NCBI GenBank assembly: GCA_025738555.1 | Contig: JAOVFP010000004.1 | Coordinates: 2,976,001-3,040,000, forward strand | Reading direction: 5' to 3' | Source of the DNA: Cyathus striatus | Taxonomy: Eukaryota; Basidiomycota; Agaricomycetes; Agaricales; Nidulariaceae | Length of the DNA stretch: 64,000 bases | In this document: in pieces, positions 39,958 through 51,251 of the stretch | How the letters are laid out: every line of letters starts with the position of its first letter | Position numbering within the stretch: the stretch's first letter is position 1 | Made by a program: the position numbers and the translations under genes | The notes under the pieces: generated by a model | What the model saw: the letters and a program-made list of their open reading frames with translations, nothing else | Databases searched by the model: none | What the model was told of the DNA's origin: nothing

Positions 39958-40673
39958 TCAGTTACTATATGCATCGATACCACCAGCAAAATTGACGTTC
40001 TTTCCCGCAAACGCCGCGTCCACTGCAGGTCCCGGATCGACCTTCAACAGTGGTCATGCATTATTAAATTTGATAAGTGACATTACAAACATACAGACTT
40101 ACTGGTAAAGCAGATTTTAATGCACTCGCCAATGTACTAAGACTAGCATTAAGGTTAATTAAGTCTTGTTGAACGAGAGCGACGACACCACCGGTAGGAA
40201 TTGCTTGAAATGCCGGTTTCTTTACGACTAATTGGTGCACAAAATCAATAGACTGGTTTCAGATTGCCAACCTCAGAAAGCAATGCTTGTCCATCACTCT
40301 CTGATATCGGTTCTCCGATTACCTGAAAATACTTGGTGTAAGGAGTTGTTAATATAGAACTCGTTTAACAGAGGATGCACTTTAAGATCAGACGCTGCAG
40401 TATTGCTCCCAGTGCTTAAGCCTACGAGAGTTCCGTGAATTGCCTATCCACGTTAGTAAGTATTTGATTTAAAGCTTCATCAGAAAACACTGAATATACC
40501 AATGCGTCGCCGATCGATCCTCCGGCGGCTGAAAATGCTTTGATTGCGCTATCGAGTTCCGTTGCTTGAGATAATAGTGTGTTAAAATCATTCTCGACAT
40601 TAACTACTGAGGAAATGCAGCACGTGGCGAGGAAAGTCACAGATAAGAGTAGCCTGTACGGAAAATAGACCAT
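39958..40673 (-). pseudogene. HsbA-family secreted protein, frameshifted copy
   Basis: HsbA-like gene with signal peptide (MVYFPYRLLLSVTFLATCCI), FNTLLSQATELDSAIKAF, SAAGGSIGDAL, then after introns AASDLK, GEPISESDGQALLSE, LVVKKPAFQAIPTGGVVALV and a final exon VDPGPAVDAAFAGKNVNFAG ending at TGA 39958-39960. Exon 3 goes out of frame just after LKPVY (around 40254): two bases appear missing relative to the intact copy. It is otherwise complete, so it may be newly dead or mis-sequenced. Confidence 0.75.
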
Positions 40674-41333
40674 ATTCCACTGGATAAATTTGGGATCAAT
40701 GTGCGGTCCACAGAGGTGTGTTAACGTTGAATCAAATTTACCGAGGAAATAGTACTTTCCGGAGAGTCCTTATATTCATAGAAAATAAACGGACTCAGGT
40801 GAGTAGTAACTTAGACGAATTAGCATAGTACATAGAAGAAGTATATAAATGTTGGTCTAGAAGAAAGGCATAGGTATCAGAGACTGATGGTGAAACAGAC
40901 AGAAAATGATATTAAAGAAATGGCATTAGCTTATTCTATTCGACAGCATCACCACCTATGGTCATAGGTTTATCAGGAGAATGCCAATATTATGACACCG
41001 ACAACTCAGCTGACTATTCCGAGTCATGCGGCTGTAAGCTAGGAAAAATAATAATAAAGCCAACTAGCTTCAATACTTTGGTAAGAAGTATGAACATAGT
41101 TTCACATTTTATAGTCATGATGTACATCATGCCCCAAATGCTCGAACACAAACTATCCACACTCCTAACGCTCATCTTCTGTCTCCCTATCATTCGGGTT
41201 CGCCTGCACTTACCTAGGAATTTTTTTGACTTTACTGCGCTGGTTTACTAAGCCATTGTAATTTGAACCTATCACTACAAGTTTACTCATTACAGTTGTA
41301 GATGATTGTACCTCTCTTCTAACGGTATAACTA

Positions 41334-42040
41334 TTACGGAGAATATGCTGCGACAGCATTCGCAAAATTGGAGACTCTTCCTTTAAAATCTGTTTCTTCT
41401 TGAAGTACCAAATCGGCCTTCAACAAGAGTCGTGCTTCGTTAAAAGCCGTAAGAAACACTATAGATCATACAGACTTACCGGTAAAATAGAGTTCAACGC
41501 ATTCGAAAATCCCGAAATGCTGGCATTGAGGGTAATTAGATCTTGTCGAATAAGAACAAGTATATTGCCGATAGGAATTGTTTGAAATGCCGGTTTTTTT
41601 ACAACCAATTGCTGCAAAATGTCGACATACATTGGTCTCAAGTTGGTGTTAAGGTTGGAAAGCAACGTTTGCCCGTCACTCTCTGATACGATTTCTCCAA
41701 TTGCCTGAAATGATTGGCATAAAAGTTATTAATATTGGATTGGTAGGACGTACTTTAAGATCAGTCGCCCCGAGGTCATTCGCAGAACTTAGGGTTTTGA
41801 GCGATTGATCGATTGCCTGTTCAAGGGTTCGGTTCGAAATTTTCGCACAAGATGCAGATAGCTTACCAATGCATTGGTCAGCGATCCTCCGGTGGCTGGA
41901 AATGCTTTGATTGCAGTATCGAGCGTCGTTGCTTCGGAAATCAATGTGTTGACGACGTTCCCAACATCTACCAAGGTAGAAGTGCCGAGAGTAGTGAGGA
42001 AAGTTACAGTTAAGACTATCAAGTGCTGAAGATGAACCAT
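41334..42040 (-). CDS. hydrophobic surface binding protein A (HsbA) family, intact copy
   Basis: Five exons splice without any frame break to a secreted protein of about 185 residues. The signal peptide is MVHLQHLIVLTVTFLTTLGT. Then follow VNTLISEATTLDTAIKAF, PATGGSLTNALAI, LGATDLK, EIVSESDGQTLLSNL, the conserved LVVKKPAFQTIPIGNILVLI, RQDLITLNASISGFSNAL and a last exon ADLVLQEETDFKG...AAYSP. This is the helical HsbA fold (two four-helix halves). HsbA is secreted, adsorbs to hydrophobic surfaces and promotes degradative enzyme action. This is the only copy in the array that appears fully functional. Confidence 0.9.
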
Positions 42041-42905
42041 TTTCGACGGGATAAGTTTACGTCACTGGTATGAGGTCGAAACAGGTATGTCAACAAGAAG
42101 ATTTACTGAATAAAATAACGGTATCCAAAGGTCTTTAAATTCTTATAGAGTAGGTGGCCTCGGGTAAGTAGCTTGTACAAATAAGTTGCTTGATGGAAAG
42201 AATGCAGTTAGATTCCGTCTAGAAGAAAGATATAGGTATCAAATATACTTGATAAAGACAGAACATGGTATTGACTTAAGAACTGACCTTTACTTAACAC
42301 AATCGACAGCATCCTCAACAGTCATAGGCTTATTGACAGGATGCCAGTATAATGTTAGTACACTACTAGTAACAATTCAGCTGACCATTAATTCGTCATG
42401 CGATAATCACAGGTGCCAGAAAAAAAACAGTAAGCCTGTTCCTATAAATTCGCACTAAGGCTGGCTCCCCCAGGTCTGTTATATCACAACAGACAACAAA
42501 TGGATACCATCGCCTGGATTAGATTAACTGTTTCCGATTTACAACCTTACTTTTAGTACCTGTTACGGACGGAAGCATTTGATTTTGTACTAACTTTGTA
42601 TGCTTAATGCTCTCAACCACGCTTCCGATGATGATCATCATCCATTCGTTTTCGCAACAGCAATAGATACCATTCAATAAAACACAACCGCCTTCAGTGG
42701 CTTGCAACATTCTGCTTCTGGGAAAGAAAACACATGAAGACGATTCAGCCTGTCACACCAGTGCTGTCACGCCACACTCCACATACTAACTTGATGCATT
42801 GATGTCTCCACGTCTCGATGGATACTCTGAGATCGGTACTAAAGATTGTTGCTGTACTAAGTACTAAGAAATAAAAAAATCACCTACTAGAATGGTTATG
42901 GGGCA
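42041..42905. other. HsbA upstream region and spacer
   Basis: Contains the promoter of the intact HsbA gene, with the same repeated upstream blocks found beside other copies (for example AGACAGAACATGGTATTGAC and ACAATTCAGCTGACC). No further gene is seen before the tRNA. Confidence 0.5.
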
Positions 42906-43002
42906 CTCTCTGTCTGGGAATCGAACCCAGCTTTCGCGCGGACATGCTGCACCACGCTGAATGTATGACAGGCGCGTGTACTAACCGATATACTAACAAA
43001 GA
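42906..43002 (-). tRNA. tRNA-Asp (anticodon GTC) with a 25-nt intron
   Basis: The minus strand folds as a complete cloverleaf: acceptor TCTTTGT pairing with ACAGAGA plus discriminator G, D arm GTAT...GTAC with the TATCGGTTAGT loop, anticodon stem CGCGC/GCGCG, loop CTGTCA..C with anticodon GTC, and T arm CTGGG-TTCGATT-CCCAG. A 25-nt intron interrupts the loop between position 37 and 38. Mature length 72 nt. Confidence 0.9.
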
Positions 43003-43199
43003 CTTGTTAATTAATGTCAATGTAGATACTTATTGTACAGTTTTTCATCCGGATCGACCATTCTATGAAGTTCCAGTTTAGACTCTGGAGTTGCTCCGGA
43101 GTCAACGGTTATGCAAAAGTACGAAGTTATTATGATTAGTTTTATGTTTACTACTCGATTATACTAAAAAACAAGGTAATAAGTAGGCTGTTACGCTTG

Positions 43200-43400
43200 C
43201 CGCATGTCGACCTTATTTCTTTTACGAAGTAAAGTCCAAAAGTCCAACCGAAACCATGCCTCGTTTGACAAATGGTACAGCTTACCGGAAAAACAGACTT
43301 CAACGCATTCTCTGAATCATCAATGCTGATTTTGGGCTCTTTATTTTTCCAAAAAGCAAATACCACGTCAGGACTTTGAACAGGATTTGGTTTGCCGCAA
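43200..43400 (-). pseudogene. HsbA relic
   Basis: A short minus-strand stretch encoding SIDDSENALKSVFPVS followed by intron-like sequence matches the end of HsbA exon 3 (compare FENALKSALPVS). Flanking exons are lost. It marks the other edge of the HsbA array. Confidence 0.5.
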
Positions 43401-43585
43401 GTTTTCCTTAAAAGCTATTTCATAATTAATAATCTCAGGGTTTATTATTAATGGGGTGTAAAAGCGGTTTTGAGTCGACGAAAAGCAAATACATACATAA
43501 CTCACATCTTATAGGTGTACCTCAAAGACTGTAACTTACGTTTCTACACGTTCACAATTATACAGTTTCACCTTTCAGACCCTCC

Positions 43586-44506
43586 CTAGGCCTTCTCAAA
43601 CGCACCACACCAAACGTCCATACTCCTAACACCCTTCGTGCCACCCTCCACCTTCTCCAAACTGCTCAACAAGGCATCCCGCAATGCATATACCGCCGCC
43701 TTCTCCCTCTCATCCTTCACACTCTCCTCCACCTCCTGCAGGAAACTCTTCGACTTCACAGCACCAACCTCCCACTTCCCATCATGCACGTCGGCATTGG
43801 GCGTAACCACCCCTCACGCACAAGCTTCAGCCCCGCTTTCTCCGCCAGCTCTTTGATGCCTGCGGGGGAAACGACAGTGCGGACGTTAGAATCGCTATTT
43901 GACTTGCGGCACTCGAGCGACGCCTGCGTCAGCGCTGCGAAAACGTGTGGTTGAGCTTCCGGGAGGGTAGTGGACAGAGACCATTCTGCGATGTAGATCG
44001 TTTTGCTGAGTGTACTTAGGCGCTCTAGGGTGCTGGTGATGATGGATGGGGAGGAGAAGTACCAAAGGCAGTGAGCGAGCACTGCGATGTCATATTTTGG
44101 CTCTTGGGAGGAGGTGGGAAGAAGGGAGAGTGGTTCTCCTCGTATCCATGTGATACGTTTTCCATGCGTGGTGGTGGATATGTGGTTTTGAGCTTGTTCT
44201 ACGGTATATGGTGAACCTATGGGTCGTCAGCGATATGCGAGAGGTTAGAAGAAGAGGAAGCGAACCATAGCCTACAGGAGCAGGATCAATGGCATCCACT
44301 GTTCCTTTCTCCCCCACTAGATCAGCTAAGACGATCGTGCAGTCTCCTTGACCGCACCCGAGCTCGAGGACTTTTGAACCGTCTGGGATGCCACCGCATG
44401 CGACGAGGATGTCTTGTCTATGCGCGACCTGGCCTATCTGAGACTTCATCCCGCCGTCGTAGACGAGCAGGGTTGAGGCAAGTGATTCAGCGTTTGCTTT
44501 CGACAT
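43586..44506 (-). CDS. SAM-dependent methyltransferase (class I), apparent frameshift
   Basis: Two exons with a 55-nt intron after GTVDAIDPAPVGYG. The N-terminal half carries the SAM-binding motif I, SKVLELGCGQGDCTIVLADL, and an acidic post-I residue in VDAID. Downstream DIAVLAHCLWYF is typical motif IV/post-II sequence. Near the C-terminus the frame breaks at a C-run (43810-43813): KLVREG should continue into VVTPNADVHDGKWEVGAVKS, which is in another frame and ends at TAG 43586-43588. One additional base restores about 285 residues. The family is a common fungal small-molecule methyltransferase group with unknown substrate. Confidence 0.75.
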
Positions 44507-45035
44507 TTTGTTTCGCGTAGAGACGGGGAAGGAAGAGAGAGAAGTTATTTATATTTAGGTTGTAGGCCATGACTCGAGATCTGAGCCGGAGTCTAATCTG
44601 AATCATGAGTGCGCTGTTCGAGATTGCGTTTGCGGTTGGGCCATGCGGGCGATTACTAGGCGCTGATGTCAGGTAACGCTAGTGTCACATCACAGCGTTG
44701 ACTCGGGAGTCGGAGTACATAGAACTACTTATTCTTTCATCGATTTCAACTTCAATCAATCACCTTGCTTGCCAAGGTATTCTGTCAGGTGAAAATAGGT
44801 TCAACGTCTACAAACGTTCCTCAACATCGGCTTTCAAAGTACCCCTTCTGCCAGTATGTCTCAAAATACACCATTGTCACCTCCAAGACTTCAGTCTGCT
44901 TATTGTCAGTTTTCTCGACCTCCTGCCACTCTTTGGCCTTGTCATATGCATGACTTGATGAGCAGAACTTAACATCAAGAAGACGCAGTTATCGATGAAG
45001 TAGTAGTTCTACCTCAACATTGCCAGCTCACAGTT

Positions 45036-45114
45036 TTAACTCAGTCAACCATTCCCTTCCTTAATATGCACGACCGTCGTGCATATTAAGGAAGGGAATG
45101 GTTGACTGAGTTAA
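45036..45114. repeat. 79-nt perfect palindrome (39-nt arms, 1-nt centre)
   Basis: The sequence from TTAACTCAGTCAACCATTCC to its exact complement is perfectly symmetric about the C at 45075. No mismatch was found over 39 bp per arm. Outside the palindrome the flanks no longer match. It could extrude a cruciform or be a template-switch product of replication or assembly. Confidence 0.85.
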
Positions 45115-46037
45115 ATAGCTGTGACAGCTATAACCCCATGCCTCCACATGTCCTATTCCAACGCGATGATTTTTCGACATTGAGGTACATGTTCAACCTC
45201 TGCGCCGTCCTCGTTTCTTAGCGGTGTGTTTATTCCATCGCTACCCCAACCCGTCACCCGCAACACCCTCCACTTCTTCTCTCTCTCCCTCCCTCTCTCC
45301 CTCTCGCTATAGTAACTTTGCCAACACATTGTCGTAACAACCTTATTTAATACGCCTCAGGATAGTGTATATAAATCTCATACATGTTTTTCTACCACGT
45401 TGTATATCTAACCCATAATCTAATGTGTTTCGTATCAAAACACTCACTGGGCTCAGTAGACTGCGTGAATTTTAGTACTCGCCATACATAGGCGGAAAGA
45501 GAGACATGCATTCCAAATCCCAGATTGCCTCTCACACTGTTTGAAAAGTAAATTGAAGAGATTGCTGATGGGGGTGAAACAAAGCGCATGTTGACAAGCA
45601 TTGAAGACCATTGAAGAGGTGGTGAGTTGGTTGGGTGTACCTAAACAAAGAATAATAAACGAGTCGATCGAGACGTCCGTCCGATCTGGGGTGTTCTAAG
45701 GTGAGAGGGAAAATTGATTATTTTCTGTAGAATAACTACAGGGATTTTATATACTAGAAAAACCAATAAATCTAAAATAAGTAAGAGTAATTATATCGGA
45801 TGGAGGATTTAAAAGGAAAAGTGTGAAACATTAGAAATAAATAGGAAACTCAGTAAGATAGTCCAATGTGTTGAGGTTTGCGAGGAGACAAGTTTTCCAA
45901 ACATCAGGGTCTGGTGTCGGTGCCGATGTCGGAGCTATTTGAGAGTTCGACGTGTCGCAGGAGTTGGGTATAGTGTCGGAACGGTGAACGAAGAGGTATA
46001 ATTTGAGGATAGTACGAAGAGAGCGAGCAGGAAGGAG

Positions 46038-47273
46038 CAGGGGGGCGCCTTCCGAACAATCCGTGAAAGTAACCTATCCCATCACCCCGTGGGAAGTGGC
46101 TGTGGCCGCTCGTGGAAATGGTTTGTAATCGGTTGCCTTGAATCTCGTACTTCACTCTGCAGACGTATTCTGGGCAAGTGGTACAGTTCGTAAACTGGAT
46201 CCACCCTGACCCATCCTGCATTATATCGCCTCTTCTTCAATGTACTTATAGCTAGTTATAGATTTAAAAATCCCTGTTGGAAATAAAAGCTCGACCTTCA
46301 ACCCTTTCTTCGGACTTCCCTGTTCTCCCTAGAACATATATTACTTAAATTTGTTGCTCACGAGGTAAATGTATACTACTGATTCATTCCATTATTATGT
46401 TGTTCGTGATCTATTGACTTACAAGTATGTTGTTTCTGGGTGTCATATATTGCTAACCTTGGCTGACTTCCATGCTAGCTCTGTTTTTCTTTTGCGTGAT
46501 TGAACTTATGAGTGGTGCGAGTGACAACGGGTTCAACTCCATTGTTAGACTATATTTCATGAGGCTACCATTCATCTGTTAGTTAGTAAGAGCTCTGCGA
46601 AGTACAAATTTTACTAGTGCTTCAGACCATTGTTATTACTATCTACTGACTTGAACACAGTAATATTTCATTTTCGATGTGCGCTAGAATTGATAGCAGA
46701 AGAATTATCAACAGGCCGTTTGGACTTGGTTTGGACTCAACACTTCATACTACTGTATATTGTACATTATGTATATAACCATAAGTACTTGCAATATGTA
46801 CTACTATTTAGTACATCTTTCTTGTTAAGCTTGGAGTGAAATCATGAATGGATTATAAATGTATATGAATGTTATGCTTGGTCTCTAAGATTGGTATGTA
46901 CTCATAATTTTTTGCTAATATTCCTCCATTATCTCATCGATAGAGTCTTATACGACCCGATGCAACTAGTATCTTGGTACACACCGCTTCTCATACGCTC
47001 GCAAAATGTGGTATAATTCTTCGTAAGTGGTATGCGCGGACATAATTTGGACGTAACTTTTCTACGTCAAATTACTACCATATAACAGAGTACATGGTGA
47101 CACCAAACTTTGTAATCATTACCGCAGCTCATAAGTCTGCATACTGCTCAGTAGAGTAAAGTACGAGATTCAAGGCAACCGATTACAAACCATTTCCACG
47201 CACGGCCACAGCCACTTCCCACGGGGTGATGGGATAGGTTACTTTCACGGATTGCTCGGAAGGCGCCCCCCTG
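46038..47273. repeat. 113-bp inverted repeat pair with 1-kb loop
   Basis: Arm 46038-46150 is the reverse complement of 47161-47273 with about three mismatches; the arms read GTACGAGATTCAAGGCAACC on the right. Beyond the arms the copies diverge. The left arm is joined to a repeat start like that at 37789; the right arm is joined to the hairpin end like that at 38521. Together they look like two partial copies of one element family in opposite orientation. Confidence 0.65.
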
Positions 47274-47835
47274 GGAAGGAGAGGACAGGTTGAGACGAGC
47301 GGAACGCGCACGAACACATCAATGATGCGTGATGCGTGATTACGTAATCGTATTTGGGACGTCTTCAGATGTCCAAGATATCGCGTTTCGCATCGCAGGC
47401 ATTTTGCCTGCTCTACACCATGAAGAGGGCTCGTTACTTGCACTAGACATTAAGGGAAAGCAATAATATAACAGTAAGGATTGGTTTATACTGGTTGATG
47501 TAATGTAATGTTCTTTTAAAAAATATTTGTTCATTCGTTTCTTTAGTTGTCAGTGAATTTGTTTTACACACTTCATTCTACAGAGCACTGGTCCGGTGTG
47601 ACTGGCCTGGCCTATCCGACTAAGTGTCCATTTTGCTATTATATACTCTGTACTAATACATAGCTGTATATGCCCGCCATTGGCTATGTACAAGCTATCT
47701 GTTTATGCAAATTTGGTGGTACTAACACCCCCGGAAGCTCGTCGCATAACTATTGCAGTTGCAGAGTCTTGGTAGCTTCTACACAAAATATAAACCAACA
47801 TCTGACCAGTCGTATTCTCGTCTCCGGGTAGTGAT

Positions 47836-48374
47836 GTCACCGCTCCGCTCGAAAGCTGCTGAGCCGGTGAACTGAGCCGAAATGAAGCTGAGCGAAGCCA
47901 GTGGCAAGAAAGCTAGCTCTGACAGGCCCAGCTCAGCTAGGAGGCGCTCAAAAGCGGCTGCAAGCCCGCTTAGCTGCAGCTTAACTGTCCTTCTCGGTAT
48001 CAAGCATGCGTATAATACCTTTTCCTTGCACACTTCTCTTTTTTTACCCAATAATCTACCAGCATTCTATTGAAGTAAATAGTATCAACATTTGTATTGT
48101 TTTTTAAAAGGTGAATGGTCATGTTCACAATAAATTTAGGCTTTTTCAAGTTCTTCTATATTGAAAGTCGTAAATAACCTCATGACTACCACAGGCGCCC
48201 AGTTGGCCCACAACATACCAAATTTGGTATAAAACCCTGAGCCATAGCTAAGCTCTGGCTGAGCGGAAGCTGGGCTATAGCCAGGGAAGCGAGTAGAACA
48301 AAATAGCTCAGCTTTGAAAGCTGAGCCACACTGTGTCCCTGAGCGACAAAAGCTGAGCCAAGCGGAGCGGTGAC
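47836..48374. mobile_element. 539-bp TIR element rich in GCTGAGC motifs
   Basis: It starts GTCACCGCTCCGCT and ends AGCGGAGCGGTGAC, a 14-bp perfect terminal inverted repeat. Both sides carry the direct repeat TCTCCGGGTA (47821-47830 and near 48382). The interior contains many AGCTCAGC/GCTGAGC copies in both orientations, so internal hairpins are extensive. No coding capacity: probably a MITE. Confidence 0.6.
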
Positions 48375-48960
48375 AACACTATCTCCGGGTATGAAAGATC
48401 CCAGCTTTAGAACTGGGGTGACTTCTCAGCAAGTTTCCAGAAGGTGATTAAGCCAGGTTCTGATTTATTTGATGTATACCAACGACATATATGAATTATC
48501 TCTTATACCACAGAATAATTATAGCCCTCTTACCATTCAGCAGGTCCCGAGTTCAATCCCCATATATCACCCCAGTTCCAGTCTCAATTACCTCCCAACT
48601 TCGATCTCAAATTCTGCGACGACGTTCAGAACTTTCGTGATTCAAATATAACGAATGGCCTACACACTTAGTAATTTTATAAGATAGTTTCATTTCTATC
48701 ACTTGTAGGATTACTAATCAAGAGGTATCCTTATTCCATCGGTGATGTAGAAAATTACATAAATTCCTGTTTATCTACTCGCCATTTACTTAGAGCCCAT
48801 TCATAAACTCTGTAAGAATATGGTCCCAGGCTCCAGCTGTCCCATGTCTCAGAGGGAATACATTGAACACGGCACCTCCGCTTCGTGATCGGCTAACTCA
48901 TTTAGCGCAAAGCGCATGGGTTCCCGGACACTGTCAAGACACCGTAATTGAACAGCATGT

Positions 48961-49726
48961 AAAAAGTTGCGGCATGATGAAAAGTGAAGTCATTACTCTC
49001 CCCCACCCTTTCGGGTGAACTTCATGTGAAATTTACCTGAAGTTTTGGACCTTGATTTTCTCTGATTCTGGGGGAGCACCTGCAAATCGCTTCATGAATA
49101 TCTGGGTCCCGAACCCTACGTGAATAAACCTGGAATTCATGTAAACAAGTAGTACTTCCTATGTAATCAAATGAGTTCTGCGGTTTACTAGTACATGTAA
49201 CAGAAGTTACTTATATTAAAAACAATCATTGGCACCCGCACGAATCGAACCCTGACCAAAAACATTATGTAAACATAAATTCACACGATGAGGCAACAAT
49301 ACCAGTACACCAGCAACGAGCAGGGGAGGCGCGTCGGACGACGATGACAAAGAGAGGGTGGTACGCGAGTGCGAGGGTACACAGCAACGATTGGGAGGGG
49401 GGGGAGCACAGTAGCTAGCAGGGGACATTGATGCGTCAACGACGTGCTTCCCCTCCCGATCCTCACTTTGTGACGGTGCACGGCGGAAGCGTGGGCATTG
49501 GAAGGCGGAGAGCAGAGGGGGGGATACGCACCAGGACATCACGTAAGCCTTAGTAAAAATATTAAAGCATGTATAGTGTAATAAATTCAAAGTGGTGGTT
49601 CTAACATCAAAATAAAATATGTGAAGCGTACATAAATTCACATAAATTCATGTGAAGTTCATATGCAATTCACATGAATTCACGTGAAAAGGGTGGGGGT
49701 GAGGTAAGTACTGGAAAAAGTTGCGG
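48961..49726. repeat. segment flanked by 12-bp direct repeats, possible retroposon
   Basis: AAAAAGTTGCGG occurs at 48961-48972 and again at 49715-49726, like a target-site duplication. Just inside lie CCCCCACCCTTT and AAAGGGTGGGGG as inverted ends, and several TTCATGTGAA-type motifs. On the minus strand near 49229-49310 a tRNA-like stretch with a B box (GGTTCGATTC) is present, but no complete cloverleaf. A SINE-like origin is possible. Confidence 0.4.
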
Positions 49727-49812
49727 CTCCATCAAAAATAGATACGCTTCACCGTAAACTACATTTCTCCATGTCTCGCATAAAATAATTGAGAAAGTGG
49801 TAATTTCATGTG

Positions 49813-49820
49813 TATATAAA
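49813..49820 (+). promoter_or_regulatory. TATA box of small secreted protein gene
   Basis: TATATAAA lies about 62 bp upstream of the ATG at 49875. Confidence 0.5.
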
Positions 49821-49874
49821 GGAGAGCTCTATCTACATATTGGACCAGTTCACAAGACATAGTATCTTTTCAAC

Positions 49875-50394
49875 ATGCACTTCGCCAATGCTCTTATAAT
49901 TTCCTTTCTTTCCTTTATTTCTACTGCTAGTGGTGCCTCCCTCAACTTCTATTCTACCAAGGAACCCACTTGTGATGGTCCCATTAACTCGGAATACAGG
50001 TTTATCAATTGCAACACCTGCGTTGGCCCAGCATTGGGTTCGTAATTTTCAATTTACGCAGCCTGTAATCTTGAACTAAAATAAATTTATAGACTGGTGG
50101 GGTGTCGAAATCTTTGACATTACTAATGAACAGCGCGTTACCGTACACAACCAGAACAGCTGTACCACTGCATCACAACTAGGCCAGTGGTATGGAAATG
50201 TTTGTGTTGTAGCTGGATCCACAGCACTACGCTCCGTTTGGGTAGCATGCGCTGGTCAGAAGCTGTGAGCTACTTCATTCATTGCCTTTTTTGAGCATCA
50301 CTTAATGATTTCTAGGGCTGATAATGAAACAGAGAACGCGAACGCCAAAGAAAGTGCAGAAAATGAATATGTCACTTTTATCTCTCTGGAGTAA
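49875..50394 (+). CDS. small secreted cysteine-containing protein
   Basis: Three exons splice in frame to about 138 residues. The signal peptide (MHFANALIISFLSFISTASG) is followed by ASLNFYSTKEPTCDGPINSE, FINCNTCVGPALDWW, VTVHNQNSCTTASQLGQW, NVCVVAGSTALRSVW and VACAGQ, with six or more cysteines in the mature part. The length, Trp and Cys content are typical of basidiomycete small secreted proteins. I do not recognise the family; an apoplastic or cell-surface role is inferred. Introns begin GTTCGT and GTGAGC. Confidence 0.7.
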
Positions 50395-51251
50395 ACCATT
50401 TGAGCTGTGGATCGGAAATCGATAAATAATTGCTACGGTTGATTTTGACGATGCTTTCTGCTGGCTTCAGGCTGTGTTTTTTGTAATAATAGGTCCGATG
50501 TCACTGTATGGAATTGACTCAGAGACTACTAAGTAGTAATGGATATATTATCAATCAGCAAGAATTATTGATGTTTAGCACCGTCACAATGTAGTGTTTA
50601 AAAGTTGGATGATTGAATCGTGCATCGCTGAGTCAACATCACCGCTGAGGTGTTCTGAACTAGCGCGGGCGCCTGATTTTCAGCACGTGCCACGTGGTAC
50701 GCTCTTCCAATTCGGCAATTCAACACGCGAATTTCCAAACTTTCGTGACTCGTCAAAACTTCCCTTCCTGCATCCTTTGTTTCAATTGCCCCACGCATTC
50801 CAGCTCCTCTCTTTACTGTTCGGTAACATTCTGAGGAAATGTCGTTTCCCTTGAATTAAGACCACTATAGCCTCCTTATGCGTCCCTGCAGAATCCTCGA
50901 CTCCGTTACTTGGCGCCGACAGAGTTTACGAGCGTGTATAAGTACAGGCCATTCGTTTGAGAGGGGCCTAGTTTCTCGAATGTATATCAATCCGACTTAA
51001 CAACAAAGAATGGCGCTTCCGTACATCATCAAGGAGCTCGATAAAATCCATATGTTCAAACACTTCGATATGATTCGTCTCCATGATTAGTGCCCCAGTA
51101 CTGGGTGCCTCTGTATTCGACATGGTGTCCCATGTCCCGTGACGAAGCTCTGTTCAGATATCTTGCAGAAATCGAATTAGAGTCGTCATGGTAGGATATA
51201 CTCGTTTTTTAAGAGATTATATCCAGTTTAGCTAACTATCAGATATCATAG
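50395..51251. other. intergenic, nothing recognised
   Basis: 3' flanks of the small secreted protein gene and the methyltransferase. Only short frames are present. Confidence 0.45.

Larger units (their letters stand above)
44507..49874. other. gene-poor, repeat-rich region
   Basis: No protein gene could be supported over more than 5 kb. It holds a 79-nt perfect palindrome, a CT-rich tract (about 45274-45306), a 113-bp inverted repeat pair, a TIR element full of GCTGAGC motifs, and a segment bounded by 12-bp direct repeats; each is listed separately. The composition suggests an accumulation zone for non-autonomous transposons. Confidence 0.6.

Noticed and set aside
49229..49310. tRNA gene on the minus strand
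   Set aside because: A B box and a weak A-box-like stretch exist, but the acceptor stem has no 5' partner, so no cloverleaf forms.
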